A stretch of DNA of 64,000 nt from Bog-756 sp963769765 (GTDB taxonomy: Bacteria; Actinomycetota; Acidimicrobiia; Acidimicrobiales; RAAP-2): positions 186,001-250,000 of the forward strand of contig CAVYNA010000003.1 in the NCBI GenBank assembly GCA_963769765.1, in the 5' to 3' direction. The position numbers and the translations under genes are program-made. The notes beneath the pieces are model-generated. The model saw nothing but the letters and a program-made list of their open reading frames with translations. It was not told where the DNA came from and made no database searches. Below, in pieces: positions 1-7,728 of the stretch (positions are counted from its first letter, which is position 1; each line of letters begins with the position of its first letter).

Positions 1-446
1 GCGAGCGTACGGGGGCCCGCTCCGCCCTCCCCGAGTGCGTCGGCGGGGTTCACGAGCCGACATCGGTCGAGCGAGAGGCACCCGCACCCGATACAGCCGG
101 TCAGCCGGTCGCGGAGCTCGGTGAGTTGCGCGATCCGCTGGTCGAGCTCGTCGCGCCACGCGGCGGACAGCCGCTCCCAGTCCTTGCGGGTCGGTGTCCG
201 TCCGTCGTCGAGCTGGCGGAGCGCGGTCCGGATCTCGCTGAGCGGGATGCCGACCCGCTGCGACGCCCGAATGAACGCGACCCTTCGCAACGCGTCGCGG
301 GCAAAGCGGCGTTGGTTGCCGCCGGTGCGACGGCTCGAGATCAGGCCCTCGGCCTCGTAGAAGTGGAGCGCCGAGACACTGACGCCGCTCCTCGACGCAA
401 GCTGCCCGACACTCAGTTCGTGGACGGTGGGAGGAATCTGTGCCAT
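1..446 (-). CDS. soxR: Redox-sensing transcriptional activator SoxR (C-terminus cut by window edge)
   Basis: SoxR, a MerR-family activator. About 148 codons run from an ATG at 446 to the window edge, against roughly 150 residues for the family, so little is missing. The N-terminal winged helix (about residues 10-80, with 'SVSALHFYEAEGLI') is followed by a dimerisation helix and the diagnostic [2Fe-2S] ligands C118-x2-C121-x-C123-x5-C129 in 'CIGCGCLSLDRC'. In this family the oxidised cluster remodels promoter DNA to switch on transcription. A perfect SoxR box lies 9 bp upstream (455-472), between this gene and the divergent gene at 527, so autoregulation and control of that neighbour are both likely. 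Confidence 0.93.
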   Translation of the reverse strand, partial: MAQIPPTVHELSVGQLASRSGVSVSALHFYEAEGLISSRRTGGNQRRFARDALRRVAFIRASQRVGIPLSEIRTALRQLDDGRTPTRKDWERLSAAWRDELDQRIAQLTELRDRLTGCIGCGCLSLDRCRLVNPADALGEGGAGPRTL

Positions 447-454
447 CGACTTGA

Positions 455-472
455 CCTCAACCTTACTTGAGG
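455..472. promoter_or_regulatory. SoxR box with 19-bp-spaced promoter
   Basis: CCTCAACCTTACTTGAGG has the same CCTCAA/TTGAGG arms and spacing as the known enterobacterial soxS operator. On the plus strand it is embedded between a -35 TTGACC (451-456) and a -10 TAGCGT (476-481). These are 19 bp apart, the long spacer that MerR-family activators act on. The plus-strand promoter points at the gene starting at 527; the box also abuts the soxR start. Confidence 0.9.
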
Positions 473-526
473 TCTTAGCGTGGTGGGAGAGGTCCCCGAC
501 CGGGGTCGGAAGGATGGAGGGTCCAG

Positions 527-1498
527 GTGGGAACAGGTGCGATCGGCGTACTGACGTCAGAGCTCGACGAGGCGTTCGAACAACTGGGCCGACTCGATTT
601 CGAGCTGCCGAACGGCTTCGTCAACCACGGACCGATGGCGTGCGAGGCGCTCGCGACCCTCGGGTTCGAGGGCGAGATCGGACCGTGGGTCCGCCGATTC
701 GAATTCCTCGTGGGCCCCGGTCCGCAGCCGGTGCGTCCGACATCGACCGGGGAGTTCGTCACTCACGACGCACTCGGAGAGTACGCACGCCTCCCGGAGT
801 GGATCGGGTTCTTCGACGAGGTCATCCAGGCCGACGGGTGGTCGCAGGTCATCGGCGAGTGGGTGCCGGTCCTGATGCCCGCGCTCGCCACTGCTCTCTT
901 CCACGGAGTCATCCGCACCGCGCATGCGGTTCGCGCCGTCGGTGCCGTCGACTCGGCACCCCGTCAGCGTGAGCTGGCACGGGCACTCGGATACTGGGCT
1001 GCCCGCTACCAGCAGGGATCGTCGGTCGATCTGAACGAAGCTGGGGCAGCTGTCGAGGAAGCTCCGGCAGCTGCACCAGGTGCGGCCCGCACAGTCGGTG
1101 CGGCGGTGCTCGGAGCCGGAGGCGCCGCTTCTGTGCAGTTCGCAGTCGGGCCCGACATCTTGACCTTGCACTGCGTGACCGGGGCGATGGCGGTCCACCT
1201 GCTCCTCCCTCATCTGGCCGAACCGGCACAACTCGCGGCTCGCCGCCAGATCGCAGCAGATCATGCGGCGTTCGGCATCATTGACGGCGCGGTCATCGAA
1301 CCGGGTGAAAGGACGGCCCGTGGCGAGGCGACCTCTGTGGCCGGTTGGGACCGGTCCCTCGACGCCGTCGCCGGTGCAAGCCGGGATGTCCACCAGATCA
1401 AGCTCGTCGAGGCCTGCCGCCGGGGATTCGCAGCGAGCGGTATCGAGCCGTTCCTCGCGGCAGCCCGCACGTCCGGCTTTCGGTCGCTCGGAGGATGA
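527..1498 (+). CDS. Questin oxidase-like protein (DUF4243 family)
   Basis: A 323-residue protein from a GTG at 527; GGAGGG at 516-521 lies 5 bp upstream and fixes this start. It resembles questin oxidase, a fungal enzyme that opens an anthraquinone ring by a Baeyer-Villiger-type reaction. Substrates of bacterial relatives are not known. Family-like segments are 'NHGPMACEALATLG' (residues 33-46) and 'HGVIRTAHAVRA' (126-137), plus further His residues in 'LTLHCVTGAMAVHLLLPHL' (about 220-240). No signal peptide is seen. The promoter carries a perfect SoxR box, which suggests induction by redox-cycling compounds such as quinones. That fits an enzyme acting on quinone-like molecules, but it is inference. 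Confidence 0.75.
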   Translation: MGTGAIGVLTSELDEAFEQLGRLDFELPNGFVNHGPMACEALATLGFEGEIGPWVRRFEFLVGPGPQPVRPTSTGEFVTHDALGEYARLPEWIGFFDEVIQADGWSQVIGEWVPVLMPALATALFHGVIRTAHAVRAVGAVDSAPRQRELARALGYWAARYQQGSSVDLNEAGAAVEEAPAAAPGAARTVGAAVLGAGGAASVQFAVGPDILTLHCVTGAMAVHLLLPHLAEPAQLAARRQIAADHAAFGIIDGAVIEPGERTARGEATSVAGWDRSLDAVAGASRDVHQIKLVEACRRGFAASGIEPFLAAARTSGFRSLGG

Positions 1499-1538
1499 AC
1501 GTCACCGGTCGATCAGGCGCACCGAAACGGCTCCGGCC

Positions 1539-2078
1539 TCAGCCGGCAGGTGGCGGGAGGAGGTCGGTGCGCAGCAGCCCGTACACGTAGCTGTCGCGCC
1601 ACTGCCCATCCCTGAACACCGAGCCGCGCAGCAGACCCTCGCGCTGGAACCCCGCCTTCTCCAGCGCATGCTGCTCCGCGAGGTTGTCGGTCTGGGTGCC
1701 CGCCCAGAGTCGGTGCACCGTCGTCGTCGCGAAGAGGTGCTCGACGAGCATCCGTTGGGCCGCCGTGCCCGCTCCCGTGCCGCGGTGCTCGGGCACGAGG
1801 ACGATCCCGATCTCACCGACGCCCGGTTCGGTGCCGAGATCCCCCTGCCGCCACATCACCCAACCGATCGCCGAGTCGTCCGCGCGCCGGGCGACCGCGA
1901 GATAGCGCGGGTCGCGGTTGAGGAAGCCGTCGTCAACCCACCGCTTCCGGTACCCGTCCGGCGGCCGGTACCCGAACCACTCGAACGGCTGCGAGACCGA
2001 AGGATCGGTCGCAAAACGCTCCAAGAGCTCGAGATCCGCCTCTCTGAACGGACGCAGGTGTACTTGCGGGTCCGGCAT
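1539..2078 (-). CDS. GNAT family N-acetyltransferase (RimJ/RimL type)
   Basis: A 179-residue acetyltransferase of the GNAT fold, closest in style to RimJ/RimL-type enzymes that acetylate protein N-termini or small amines with acetyl-CoA. The start 'VHLRPFREADLELLERF' is the usual beta1-alpha1 segment. 'GEIGIVLVPEHRGTGAGTAAQRMLVEHLF' (about residues 88-116) holds the acetyl-CoA pyrophosphate-binding R-G-x-G-x-A-like loop, and 'NLAEQHALEKAGFQREG' is the typical C-terminal motif B segment. The substrate is unknown. A CATGAT hexamer ends 6 nt before the ATG, which fits a leaderless start. It converges on the questin-oxidase-like gene with a 40-bp gap. Confidence 0.85.
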   Translation of the reverse strand: MPDPQVHLRPFREADLELLERFATDPSVSQPFEWFGYRPPDGYRKRWVDDGFLNRDPRYLAVARRADDSAIGWVMWRQGDLGTEPGVGEIGIVLVPEHRGTGAGTAAQRMLVEHLFATTTVHRLWAGTQTDNLAEQHALEKAGFQREGLLRGSVFRDGQWRDSYVYGLLRTDLLPPPAG

Positions 2079-2385
2079 GGAGGCATCATGGCATCGGTCA
2101 GCGTGTTCACTCAGGTCGAAGGGTCGTTCGAGGGGTCCTGCCCGCGACGGTCCCCGTGCCCGGCGTCGCCCAACGCTGCTGCCTCCGCGTCCCGGCGGTC
2201 GGTGGCGCCGACACGTTCCGGCCCGAGGGAGCGACGCCGATCAACCGTCACCGGTCTCTACCCCGATCCGGTGGAGGGCCGCCGCGGATGCGGCCAGGTT
2301 CTTCCCCACCTCCGAGTGCTGGCGCCGACGCCGCCGAGAATGAGCCGTTTCGTCCGGTGCGACGCTCGCCGCCTACCATCACCCA
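2079..2385. other. Divergent intergenic region, GNAT / thioesterase
   Basis: About 300 bp between divergent genes. Leaderless-type -10 hexamers lie at each end: CATGAT for the minus gene and TACCAT (2374-2379) for the plus gene. No gene, repeat or hairpin was recognised in the middle. Confidence 0.5.
2374..2379 (+). promoter_or_regulatory. Leaderless-type -10 (TACCAT)
   Basis: TACCAT, then 6 nt, then the ATG at 2386: the TANNNT-N6-start layout of actinobacterial leaderless promoters. Confidence 0.55.
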
Positions 2386-2802
2386 ATGTCCATGGGATGC
2401 CCGCTCCTCGACCAGATTCCGCACAAGAGTTACGACGCCGCTGAGGGTCATGTCGTGGAGCTCGAGGTCATCGACGACATCAGAGGGCCCAGCGGTGCGG
2501 TGCACGGCGGCGTGATCGCCAGCCTGATCGACCGGGCAGGGGCCTACGCCGTGCACGCGGCGAGTCAGCGAACCGTGGCCACGTCGAGCTTCGCGCTCAG
2601 CTACCTCGCCGCGGCGACCGGTGGTCCGTTGCGAGCTGTGGCGGACACGCTGCGGATCGGTCGTCAGCAGGGCGTCGTCGACGTCCGGGTCTACGACGCG
2701 GGTCTCGACGATCGGCTGGTGGCGACAGGGCTGGTGACGCTCAGCTTTCTCGAAGGTCCGCCGCCGTGGGCGTCAGAAGAGGCGGCCGTCGCCGCCGACT
2801 GA
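2386..2802 (+). CDS. PaaI-family hotdog thioesterase
   Basis: A 138-residue single hotdog-domain protein of the PaaI/YdiI acyl-CoA thioesterase group, which hydrolyses acyl- or aryl-CoA thioesters in the cytosol. The signature 'GAVHGGVIASLIDRAGAYAVH' (about residues 36-56) contains the H-G-G-V-I/V segment before the long central helix. 'TSSFALSYLAAATGGPLRAVADTLRIGRQQGVVDVRVYD' forms the beta-sheet strands with the oxyanion and CoA contacts. Length is normal. The ATG at 2386 is preferred over one 6 nt downstream because TACCAT lies exactly 6 nt before it. The acyl substrate cannot be told from sequence. Confidence 0.85.
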   Translation: MSMGCPLLDQIPHKSYDAAEGHVVELEVIDDIRGPSGAVHGGVIASLIDRAGAYAVHAASQRTVATSSFALSYLAAATGGPLRAVADTLRIGRQQGVVDVRVYDAGLDDRLVATGLVTLSFLEGPPPWASEEAAVAAD

Positions 2803-2923
2803 CCCCACTCGGGTCCGGAGATTGCGCTGTGCTGTGCCGTTCGACCTTGGAACGACTCGTCGACGACTCCTCGATCGAACGGACAGGTGTGCCGTCGCGA
2901 GCCCGGCGCAGCGCTTCGACGGA

Positions 2924-3412
2924 TCAGCCCGACGGACTGTGCCGGCCCGAGGGGTCGTGCCAGACAGGCCATCCCGACCCCTGGTGGGACGGGGCGAGGT
3001 GTGGCAGCTCGGTCGACCAGGTCGGTGGAGTGGTCACCGTCGCCTGCTTCGAGGTGCGCCCCCACCGTCCGGCCAGTTTCGGTCCGAAGACCGCCACACC
3101 CACGGACAGCACCAGGATGACCGTCGCGGCAAGCATCCGGTTGTTGGTGGCCGACTGGCAGTCGTGCACGAAGGCCTGCCACTGGTTCCGGTTTGCCGTC
3201 TGCGTCGCCGGGGGCTCTGGTCCCGCGCCGATGGTCACAGGATCGAAGAGGGCGACGATCGGAGCCTCCGACGAGGTCCCCGGACCACAGGTTCCGCCCG
3301 CAGCGGGTGTCGGCAGCGGGACCAGGTAGCCCGCAACGGCGAACGCCGCGCCGAACAGTCCGATGCAGACGAAGGCCACCCGAACCCAGAGCTGGAGCGA
3401 CGACCGCCTCAC
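2924..3412 (-). CDS. Small two-helix membrane protein, function unknown
   Basis: A 162-residue protein with two predicted transmembrane segments: 'LWVRVAFVCIGLFGAAFAV' near the N-terminus and 'MLAATVILVLSVGVAVFG' after a 60-residue extracytoplasmic loop. The loop contains two Cys ('GGTCGPGTSS' and 'FVHDCQSATNNR'), which could form a disulfide. The GTG at 3412 is chosen because AAGGGA lies 7-8 nt upstream. Longer in-frame starts would run into the divergent gene at 3519. The tail is polar and Ser/Thr/Pro-rich. I do not recognise the family. The layout (helix, Cys-bearing loop, helix) is common among small actinobacterial envelope proteins. Confidence 0.65.
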   Translation of the reverse strand: MRRSSLQLWVRVAFVCIGLFGAAFAVAGYLVPLPTPAAGGTCGPGTSSEAPIVALFDPVTIGAGPEPPATQTANRNQWQAFVHDCQSATNNRMLAATVILVLSVGVAVFGPKLAGRWGRTSKQATVTTPPTWSTELPHLAPSHQGSGWPVWHDPSGRHSPSG

Positions 3413-3506
3413 GCCAGGTTCCCTTGCACGGAGCAATTCTAGACGTGACGGCCCCCGACGATCGGTCGCCCCGCCCCGTCGCCTGACCGCGGCGGAGACC
3501 GCCGCG

Positions 3507-3512
3507 TAGGCT
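3507..3512 (+). promoter_or_regulatory. Leaderless-type -10 (TAGGCT)
   Basis: TAGGCT, 6 nt, then the ATG at 3519; the same hexamer and spacing recur at 10029 and close variants elsewhere in the window. Confidence 0.6.
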
Positions 3513-3518
3513 GCATCC

Positions 3519-4100
3519 ATGCTCTCCATCACCGGCGATCCCGATGCCGACGCACTGCTCACCGACGAGCCGCTCGCACTCCTCATCGGTATGGTGCTCG
3601 ATCAACAGGTACCACTCGAGCGCGCGTTCAAGGCGCCAGCGGAGCTCAAGGTCCGGCTCGGCGGGTCGCTTGATCCGGCAACGATCGCTTCGTTCGATCC
3701 CGACGGCTTCGCCGCGATCTTCTCGGCGAAGCCGGCCCTCCACCGGTTCCCATCGTCGATGGCCGGCCGGGTTCAACAGGTCTGCACCGCGATCGTCGAC
3801 TCATGGGACGGCGACACCGCGTCCATCTGGGAGTCGGCGGAGACCGGCAGTCAGCTCCTTGCGAACCTGAAGGCACTCCCGGGATTTGGCGAGCAGAAGG
3901 CCCGCATCTTCCTCGCGCTGCTCGGCAAGCAGCTCGGGATCCAACCTCGGGGATGGGCCGATGCCGCAGGGCCGTACGGCGAAACCGGCTCGTTCTGCTC
4001 AGTGGCCGACATCGACTCCCCCGAGGCACTGTCGAAGGTCCGCGAGTACAAGCAGCACGCGAAGGCCGCCGCGCGTGCCAAGGCCTCGGCATCGGGTTGA
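3519..4100 (+). CDS. HhH-GPD-type base excision DNA repair protein
   Basis: A 193-residue protein of the helix-hairpin-helix/Gly-Pro-Asp DNA glycosylase superfamily, in the short actinobacterial subgroup of base-excision repair proteins. 'LLIGMVLDQQVPLERAF' (about residues 22-38) matches the opening helix of these enzymes. 'LKALPGFGEQKARIFLALLGKQ' (about 118-139) is the helix-hairpin-helix that grips the DNA backbone. No Cys cluster of the EndoIII/MutY type is present. The base specificity is unknown. The stop overlaps the TTG start of thiE by 4 nt (TTGA), so the two genes are probably cotranscribed. TAGGCT sits 6 nt before the ATG. Confidence 0.82.
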   Translation: MLSITGDPDADALLTDEPLALLIGMVLDQQVPLERAFKAPAELKVRLGGSLDPATIASFDPDGFAAIFSAKPALHRFPSSMAGRVQQVCTAIVDSWDGDTASIWESAETGSQLLANLKALPGFGEQKARIFLALLGKQLGIQPRGWADAAGPYGETGSFCSVADIDSPEALSKVREYKQHAKAAARAKASASG

Positions 4101-4864
4101 TCGGCGATCGCCGACGAGCCGATCCCTGGTCACTGACCGACCGGAGGCTCTACCTCTGCACGCCTGACCGGCACGATCTCCCGTCCTTCGTCGCAAACTG
4201 CATCGCGGGCGGCGTGGACGTCGTCCAGCTTCGGGAGAAGGCCCTCCCGGACCCGGAGCTCCTCGACCGGGCGGCCGTCGTCCAGCGGGTCTGCTCCGAC
4301 CACGGCGTGCCCTTCATCCTGAACGACCGTCCCGATCTCGCCGCCGAGCTCGGTGCCGATGGTGTACACGTGGGCCAGGAAGATCCTGACGTCTGGCACA
4401 CCCGGGCGGTCGTCGGACCAGATGCGATCGTCGGCCTCTCCACCCATCTGACGGCCGAGCTCGATGCCGCGCTCGGTGTCACACCGGTGCGGAGTGGTGG
4501 AGGTCCAACTGCAGTGGCGGAGGGAGTGACCGATGGCGTGGCGGGTGGCGTGGCGGGTGCCGTGGCGGGTGCCGCGCCGGTCGACTACGTCTCCGCGGGT
4601 CCCGTGGTGGCGACGCCCACCAAGCCCGGAAGGCCCGGCACCGGTCTCGGCTACGTCTTCGAGGCGGTCGCACGTGCGCCGTGGCCCGTCTGGGTGACGG
4701 GTGGCGTCGATCCCTCGAGCGTCGGACGGCTGATCGCCGGCGGGGCACGTCACTTCGTCGTGGTGCGATGGCTCACCCGGGCAGAGGACCCGGGCCGGGC
4801 CGCCCGGACGCTCCGACGAGCGATCGACGTAGCGATCGATCGAAGCGATCGATCGAGCGTGTGA
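4097..4864 (+). CDS. thiE: Thiamine phosphate synthase ThiE, with a low-complexity insertion
   Basis: ThiE joins hydroxymethylpyrimidine pyrophosphate and thiazole phosphate to give thiamine phosphate. TIM-barrel signatures run in order: 'GGVDVVQLREKALPD', 'LNDRPDLAAELGADGVHVGQEDP', 'VGLSTH', 'VDYVSAGPVVATPTKPG' and 'WPVWVTGGV'. These include the pyrophosphate-binding and Thr-Lys contacts of the family. The TTG at 4097 is the likely start, overlapping the upstream stop by 4 nt. Between 'VTPV' and 'VDYVSAG' there are about 25 extra Gly/Val/Ala residues. Part of this comes from a 12-bp tandem repeat (about 4533-4575). Such an insert between barrel strands is unusual but probably lies in a surface loop. 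Confidence 0.9.
   Translation: MIGDRRRADPWSLTDRRLYLCTPDRHDLPSFVANCIAGGVDVVQLREKALPDPELLDRAAVVQRVCSDHGVPFILNDRPDLAAELGADGVHVGQEDPDVWHTRAVVGPDAIVGLSTHLTAELDAALGVTPVRSGGGPTAVAEGVTDGVAGGVAGAVAGAAPVDYVSAGPVVATPTKPGRPGTGLGYVFEAVARAPWPVWVTGGVDPSSVGRLIAGGARHFVVVRWLTRAEDPGRAARTLRRAIDVAIDRSDRSSV
4533..4575 (+). repeat. 12-bp tandem repeat inside thiE
   Basis: About three copies of GGCGTGGCGGGT or GCCGTGGCGGGT, in frame, encoding Gly-Val-Ala-Gly steps. A second repetitive stretch (GATCGAGCGTGT units, about 4828-4890) covers the end of the gene. Confidence 0.8.
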
Positions 4865-4964
4865 TCGAGCGTGTGATCGAGCTTGCGATCAGACGATCAC
4901 CGGGACGGGGGAACCGGTCGCCCCCGAGTCGGGGTGAGGGACGGCCGGACCGGGCACCCCTGCG

Positions 4965-5633
4965 TCAGCCACTCGAAGCACTCCCCGAGCTGCTGGCCGA
5001 GCCGCCCGCGGAAGGCGCATTCCCGACGATTCTCGACCCCGCCGGAAGCGCCACCGGAGGCGACGAGCCAACGTTGGTCAGGACCAGGTGCACCGTCGTC
5101 GAGCCTGCGGTCGCGTTGAGCTCGGAGACGTACTGTCCTGAGACGGTGTAGACGAGGGTGGCGGATTGGCCGCCCTGGCTCAGGGTCATCGTCGTGGTCG
5201 CGCCGTCGGTCTTCACGTTCTTCCCGTGCAGTGCGAGGTCGAGATAGGGCTTGGCGGCGTCCGCAACCGCTGTCCCCGGCGGGACGGTCTGCCGGTAGAA
5301 CCGCAGCTTCGTGGTCGAGGTGGTGGACGGCACGGTGATCGCCCGGTAGCCGGTGGTCCCGATGATTGCGATGTACGAACGCTGCTTGCCGCTCTCGACA
5401 TAGCCCGCCAACCGGTCCGGAGCCTGGTAGACGGCGTTGAGCGTCTGGCTGCCGACCGGCGTCGACTCGGTGAGCAGCTCCGTGTAGCTCGACGCGGCGA
5501 CGGTGTTGGCGATCGCCTTGTTCAGGCTCACGTTGCTCGGCGCCTGCGACGCACCGAGGACTGCGGCTCCTGCGCCCACGACGGCCAGCATGACGAGGAG
5601 CAGCCAGGCGATGCTCTGCCTCACGGGGTTCAT
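4965..5633 (-). CDS. Secreted protein of unknown function, Ser/Gly-rich tail
   Basis: A 222-residue exported protein. The ATG at 5633 gives an N-terminal signal/anchor ('IAWLLLVMLAVVGAGAAVLG', about residues 8-27) without a lipobox Cys. The mature part ('ASSYTELLTESTPVGSQTLNAVYQAPDRLAGYVESG', then 'PYLDLALHGKNVKTDGATTTMTL') is beta-rich. Its style recalls LppX/LprG-like actinobacterial envelope proteins that bind lipids, though similarity by eye is weak. The C-terminus is low complexity (Gly/Ser repeats). TAGCGT lies 7 nt before the ATG, supporting this start over an upstream one. It converges on thiE. I do not assign a function. Confidence 0.65.
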   Translation of the reverse strand: MNPVRQSIAWLLLVMLAVVGAGAAVLGASQAPSNVSLNKAIANTVAASSYTELLTESTPVGSQTLNAVYQAPDRLAGYVESGKQRSYIAIIGTTGYRAITVPSTTSTTKLRFYRQTVPPGTAVADAAKPYLDLALHGKNVKTDGATTTMTLSQGGQSATLVYTVSGQYVSELNATAGSTTVHLVLTNVGSSPPVALPAGSRIVGNAPSAGGSASSSGSASSG

Positions 5634-5721
5634 CGGCGCGACGCTACGCCACCGGAGCGTCGTCGGAGGGCGCGGCGCGGACAAACGTCGTCTTCACAGC
5701 CTCGATCCTCATGACCTCGGC

Positions 5722-6837
5722 TCAGATCCCGATGCGCTGCGCGAGCAGTTCGCGGTGGTACGCAGGATCTCCGAGCATCAGCTCCGAAGACTTGGCCCGC
5801 TTGAAGTAGAGGTGTGCCGGATGCTCCCAGGTGAACCCGATGCCGCCGTGGATCTGGATGGTCTCGGCGGCGGCGTGGAAGTAGGCCTCCGAGCAATACG
5901 ACTTGGCGAGGCTCGCCACGACCGGCAGCTCATCGGAGTCCTCGGCAGCCGCCCACCCTGCGTAGTACGCCGCGGACTTGGCCGACTCGACCTCGAGCAG
6001 CATGTCGGCGCACTTGTGCTTGATCGCCTGGAAGCTGCCGATCGGTCGGCCGAACTGGATGCGGGTCTTCGCGTACTCGACCGAGGTGTCGAGGCAGCGC
6101 TGCGCACCGCCCACCTGCTCCGCTGCGAGCGCCACGGCCGCGAGGTCGAGCGTCTTCGAGAGCCCTGCCTCGGCCCCGCCCTCCTCGCCGATGAGCCAGG
6201 CGGAGGTGCCCGAGAACTCGAGCCGCGCCTGCTTGCGCGTCTGGTCCATCGTGGCGAGCGGAGTGCGGGTGAGCCCGTCGGCGTCGCCTTTCACCCCGAA
6301 GAGCGACAGCCCGCCCGGTGTCCGACCGACCACTACGATGAGCCCGGCGGTGTGCCCATCGATCACGAAGGACTTGTGGCCGTTGAGGACCCAGCCGTCA
6401 CCCGACTCGGTGCCGGCAAGCGTGACGCCGGCAGCATCCCACCGGCCCGAATCCTCGGTGAACGCGAGCGTCGCGATCGTCTCGCCCGAGGCGATCCCCG
6501 GGAGGAGGTACTCCTGGGCTTTGCGGTCACCCGAGGTGAGGATCGCGTTGGCGCCCAGAGCGACCGTGGAGAAGAAGGGCGAACACAACAGGGCGGCCCC
6601 CATCTCCTCGAGGACGACGATCAACTCCACGTAGGTGAACCCGGCCCCTCCGAACTCCTCGGGGATGGTGAGGGACTGCAAGCCCAGCTGGTCGGCCATC
6701 TGCGACCAGACGGCCGGGTCGTAGCCCTCGGTCGTCTCCATCAGGCGGCGAACCTCGGTCTCGGGCGACTTGTCCTCGAGAAACCGGTGCACCGACCTGC
6801 GCAGCTCGTCCTGCTCCTCGCTGAACGCGAAGTTCAT
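5722..6837 (-). CDS. Acyl-CoA dehydrogenase family protein (FadE type)
   Basis: A 371-residue flavoprotein of the acyl-CoA dehydrogenase fold, oxidising an acyl-CoA to the 2-enoyl-CoA with FAD. The helical N-terminus ('MNFAFSEEQDELRRSVHRFLEDKSPETEVRRLME') leads to 'LGLQSLTIPEEFGGAGFTYVELIVVLEEMGAALL', the beta-domain 'ATLAFTEDSGRWDAAGVTL', and a C-terminal helical bundle with 'IQIHGGIGFTWEHPAHLYFKRA'. That last segment is typical of actinobacterial FadE proteins acting on bulky or CoA-bound steroid-like substrates, some of which work as heteromers. Here no second FadE is adjacent. A perfect TTGACC/GGTCAA inverted repeat lies 78 bp upstream. Confidence 0.88.
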   Translation of the reverse strand: MNFAFSEEQDELRRSVHRFLEDKSPETEVRRLMETTEGYDPAVWSQMADQLGLQSLTIPEEFGGAGFTYVELIVVLEEMGAALLCSPFFSTVALGANAILTSGDRKAQEYLLPGIASGETIATLAFTEDSGRWDAAGVTLAGTESGDGWVLNGHKSFVIDGHTAGLIVVVGRTPGGLSLFGVKGDADGLTRTPLATMDQTRKQARLEFSGTSAWLIGEEGGAEAGLSKTLDLAAVALAAEQVGGAQRCLDTSVEYAKTRIQFGRPIGSFQAIKHKCADMLLEVESAKSAAYYAGWAAAEDSDELPVVASLAKSYCSEAYFHAAAETIQIHGGIGFTWEHPAHLYFKRAKSSELMLGDPAYHRELLAQRIGI

Positions 6838-6914
6838 TCTCAGTTCTCCATCCGGTGGGCGGTCCCCCAGGCAGCGACCACGTGCCCTGTCTGTCTACCA
6901 GAACCTCGCCAGAG

Positions 6915-6930
6915 TTGACCAACAGGTCAA
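6915..6930. promoter_or_regulatory. Inverted repeat, candidate operator of acyl-CoA dehydrogenase gene
   Basis: TTGACC-AACA-GGTCAA, a perfect 6-bp inverted repeat with a 4-bp centre, in the 264-bp gap between divergent genes at 6837 and 7102. Size and symmetry suit a TetR- or GntR-type dimer. The regulator is not in the window. Confidence 0.5.
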
Positions 6931-7101
6931 GCACGCCAACTACGCTGGTCGCGGTCGTCCCGAACCCATCCGATCCGCACGCGCTCTCCGGTGATCCGAC
7001 CAGGTCCGAGGGACGCGGCGGCATCCGGAGACCGGTCCCGGCGTCGGGGCCCCGAGCGGGCGTCCGAGCCGGCAATCGAGCATCGAAGAGAGGTCACCGC
7101 C

Positions 7102-7719
7102 GTGAGCGACACCATCGTTGACTACCGCGACGGACTGGTCGAGGTGCACCGCGTCGTCGTCGGACCGGTCGACAACAACGTCTACATCATCAAGAGCCGG
7201 GCCACCGGCGACTCCGTCCTGATCGACGCCGCGAACGAGCACGACCTGCTGCTCGACCTCTGCAAGGCGCTCAACGTCCGTCGAGTCGTCGAGACCCACG
7301 GGCACTGGGACCACATCCAGGCCGTCGAAGCCGTACGCAATGCGGGCATCGACGTGGCGGTCACCCGCGAGGACGCCGCGATGCTCCCGTCCTACGACCA
7401 GCTCCTGGAGGACCGCTCGGTCATCGAGGTCGGCGGCCTGCGCATCGCCACCATCGCGACCCCCGGCCACACGCCCGGTTCGATGTGCTTCGCAGTCGAA
7501 GGTACGCCACTCCTCTTCTCCGGCGACACCCTCTTCCCGGGTGGTCCGGGGAACACCTCCTTCGAGCACTCCGACTTCTCGACGATCATCAACTCGATCG
7601 AGGGTCGGCTGTTCGCCGAGTTCGGTCCGGACACGATCGTCCTGCCAGGTCATGGTGCGGGCACGACGATCGGGAGCGAATCTTCCCATCTCGAGGAGTG
7701 GATCGAACGCGGTTGGTGA
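7102..7719 (+). CDS. MBL-fold metallo-hydrolase (glyoxalase II-like)
   Basis: A 205-residue metallo-beta-lactamase-fold hydrolase. The GTG at 7102 follows GAGAGG with 8-nt spacing, and an upstream in-frame ATG at 6991 adds only non-conserved sequence. Metal ligands are 'THGHWDHIQ' (H-x-H-x-D-H), His in 'ATPGHTPGS', Asp in 'LFSGDTLF' and the final His in 'VLPGHGAGTTIG'. The overall plan matches glyoxalase II-like thioesterases that cleave thiol conjugates. In organisms lacking glutathione the substrate would be a different low-molecular-weight thiol ester. It is divergent from the acyl-CoA dehydrogenase gene and convergent with the debranching enzyme. Confidence 0.85.
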   Translation: MSDTIVDYRDGLVEVHRVVVGPVDNNVYIIKSRATGDSVLIDAANEHDLLLDLCKALNVRRVVETHGHWDHIQAVEAVRNAGIDVAVTREDAAMLPSYDQLLEDRSVIEVGGLRIATIATPGHTPGSMCFAVEGTPLLFSGDTLFPGGPGNTSFEHSDFSTIINSIEGRLFAEFGPDTIVLPGHGAGTTIGSESSHLEEWIERGW

Positions 7720-7728
7720 CGCCGCGGT

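Noticed and set aside
5503..6918. 471-codon plus-strand frame
   Set aside because: Antisense to the acyl-CoA dehydrogenase gene, which has clear family motifs on the minus strand.
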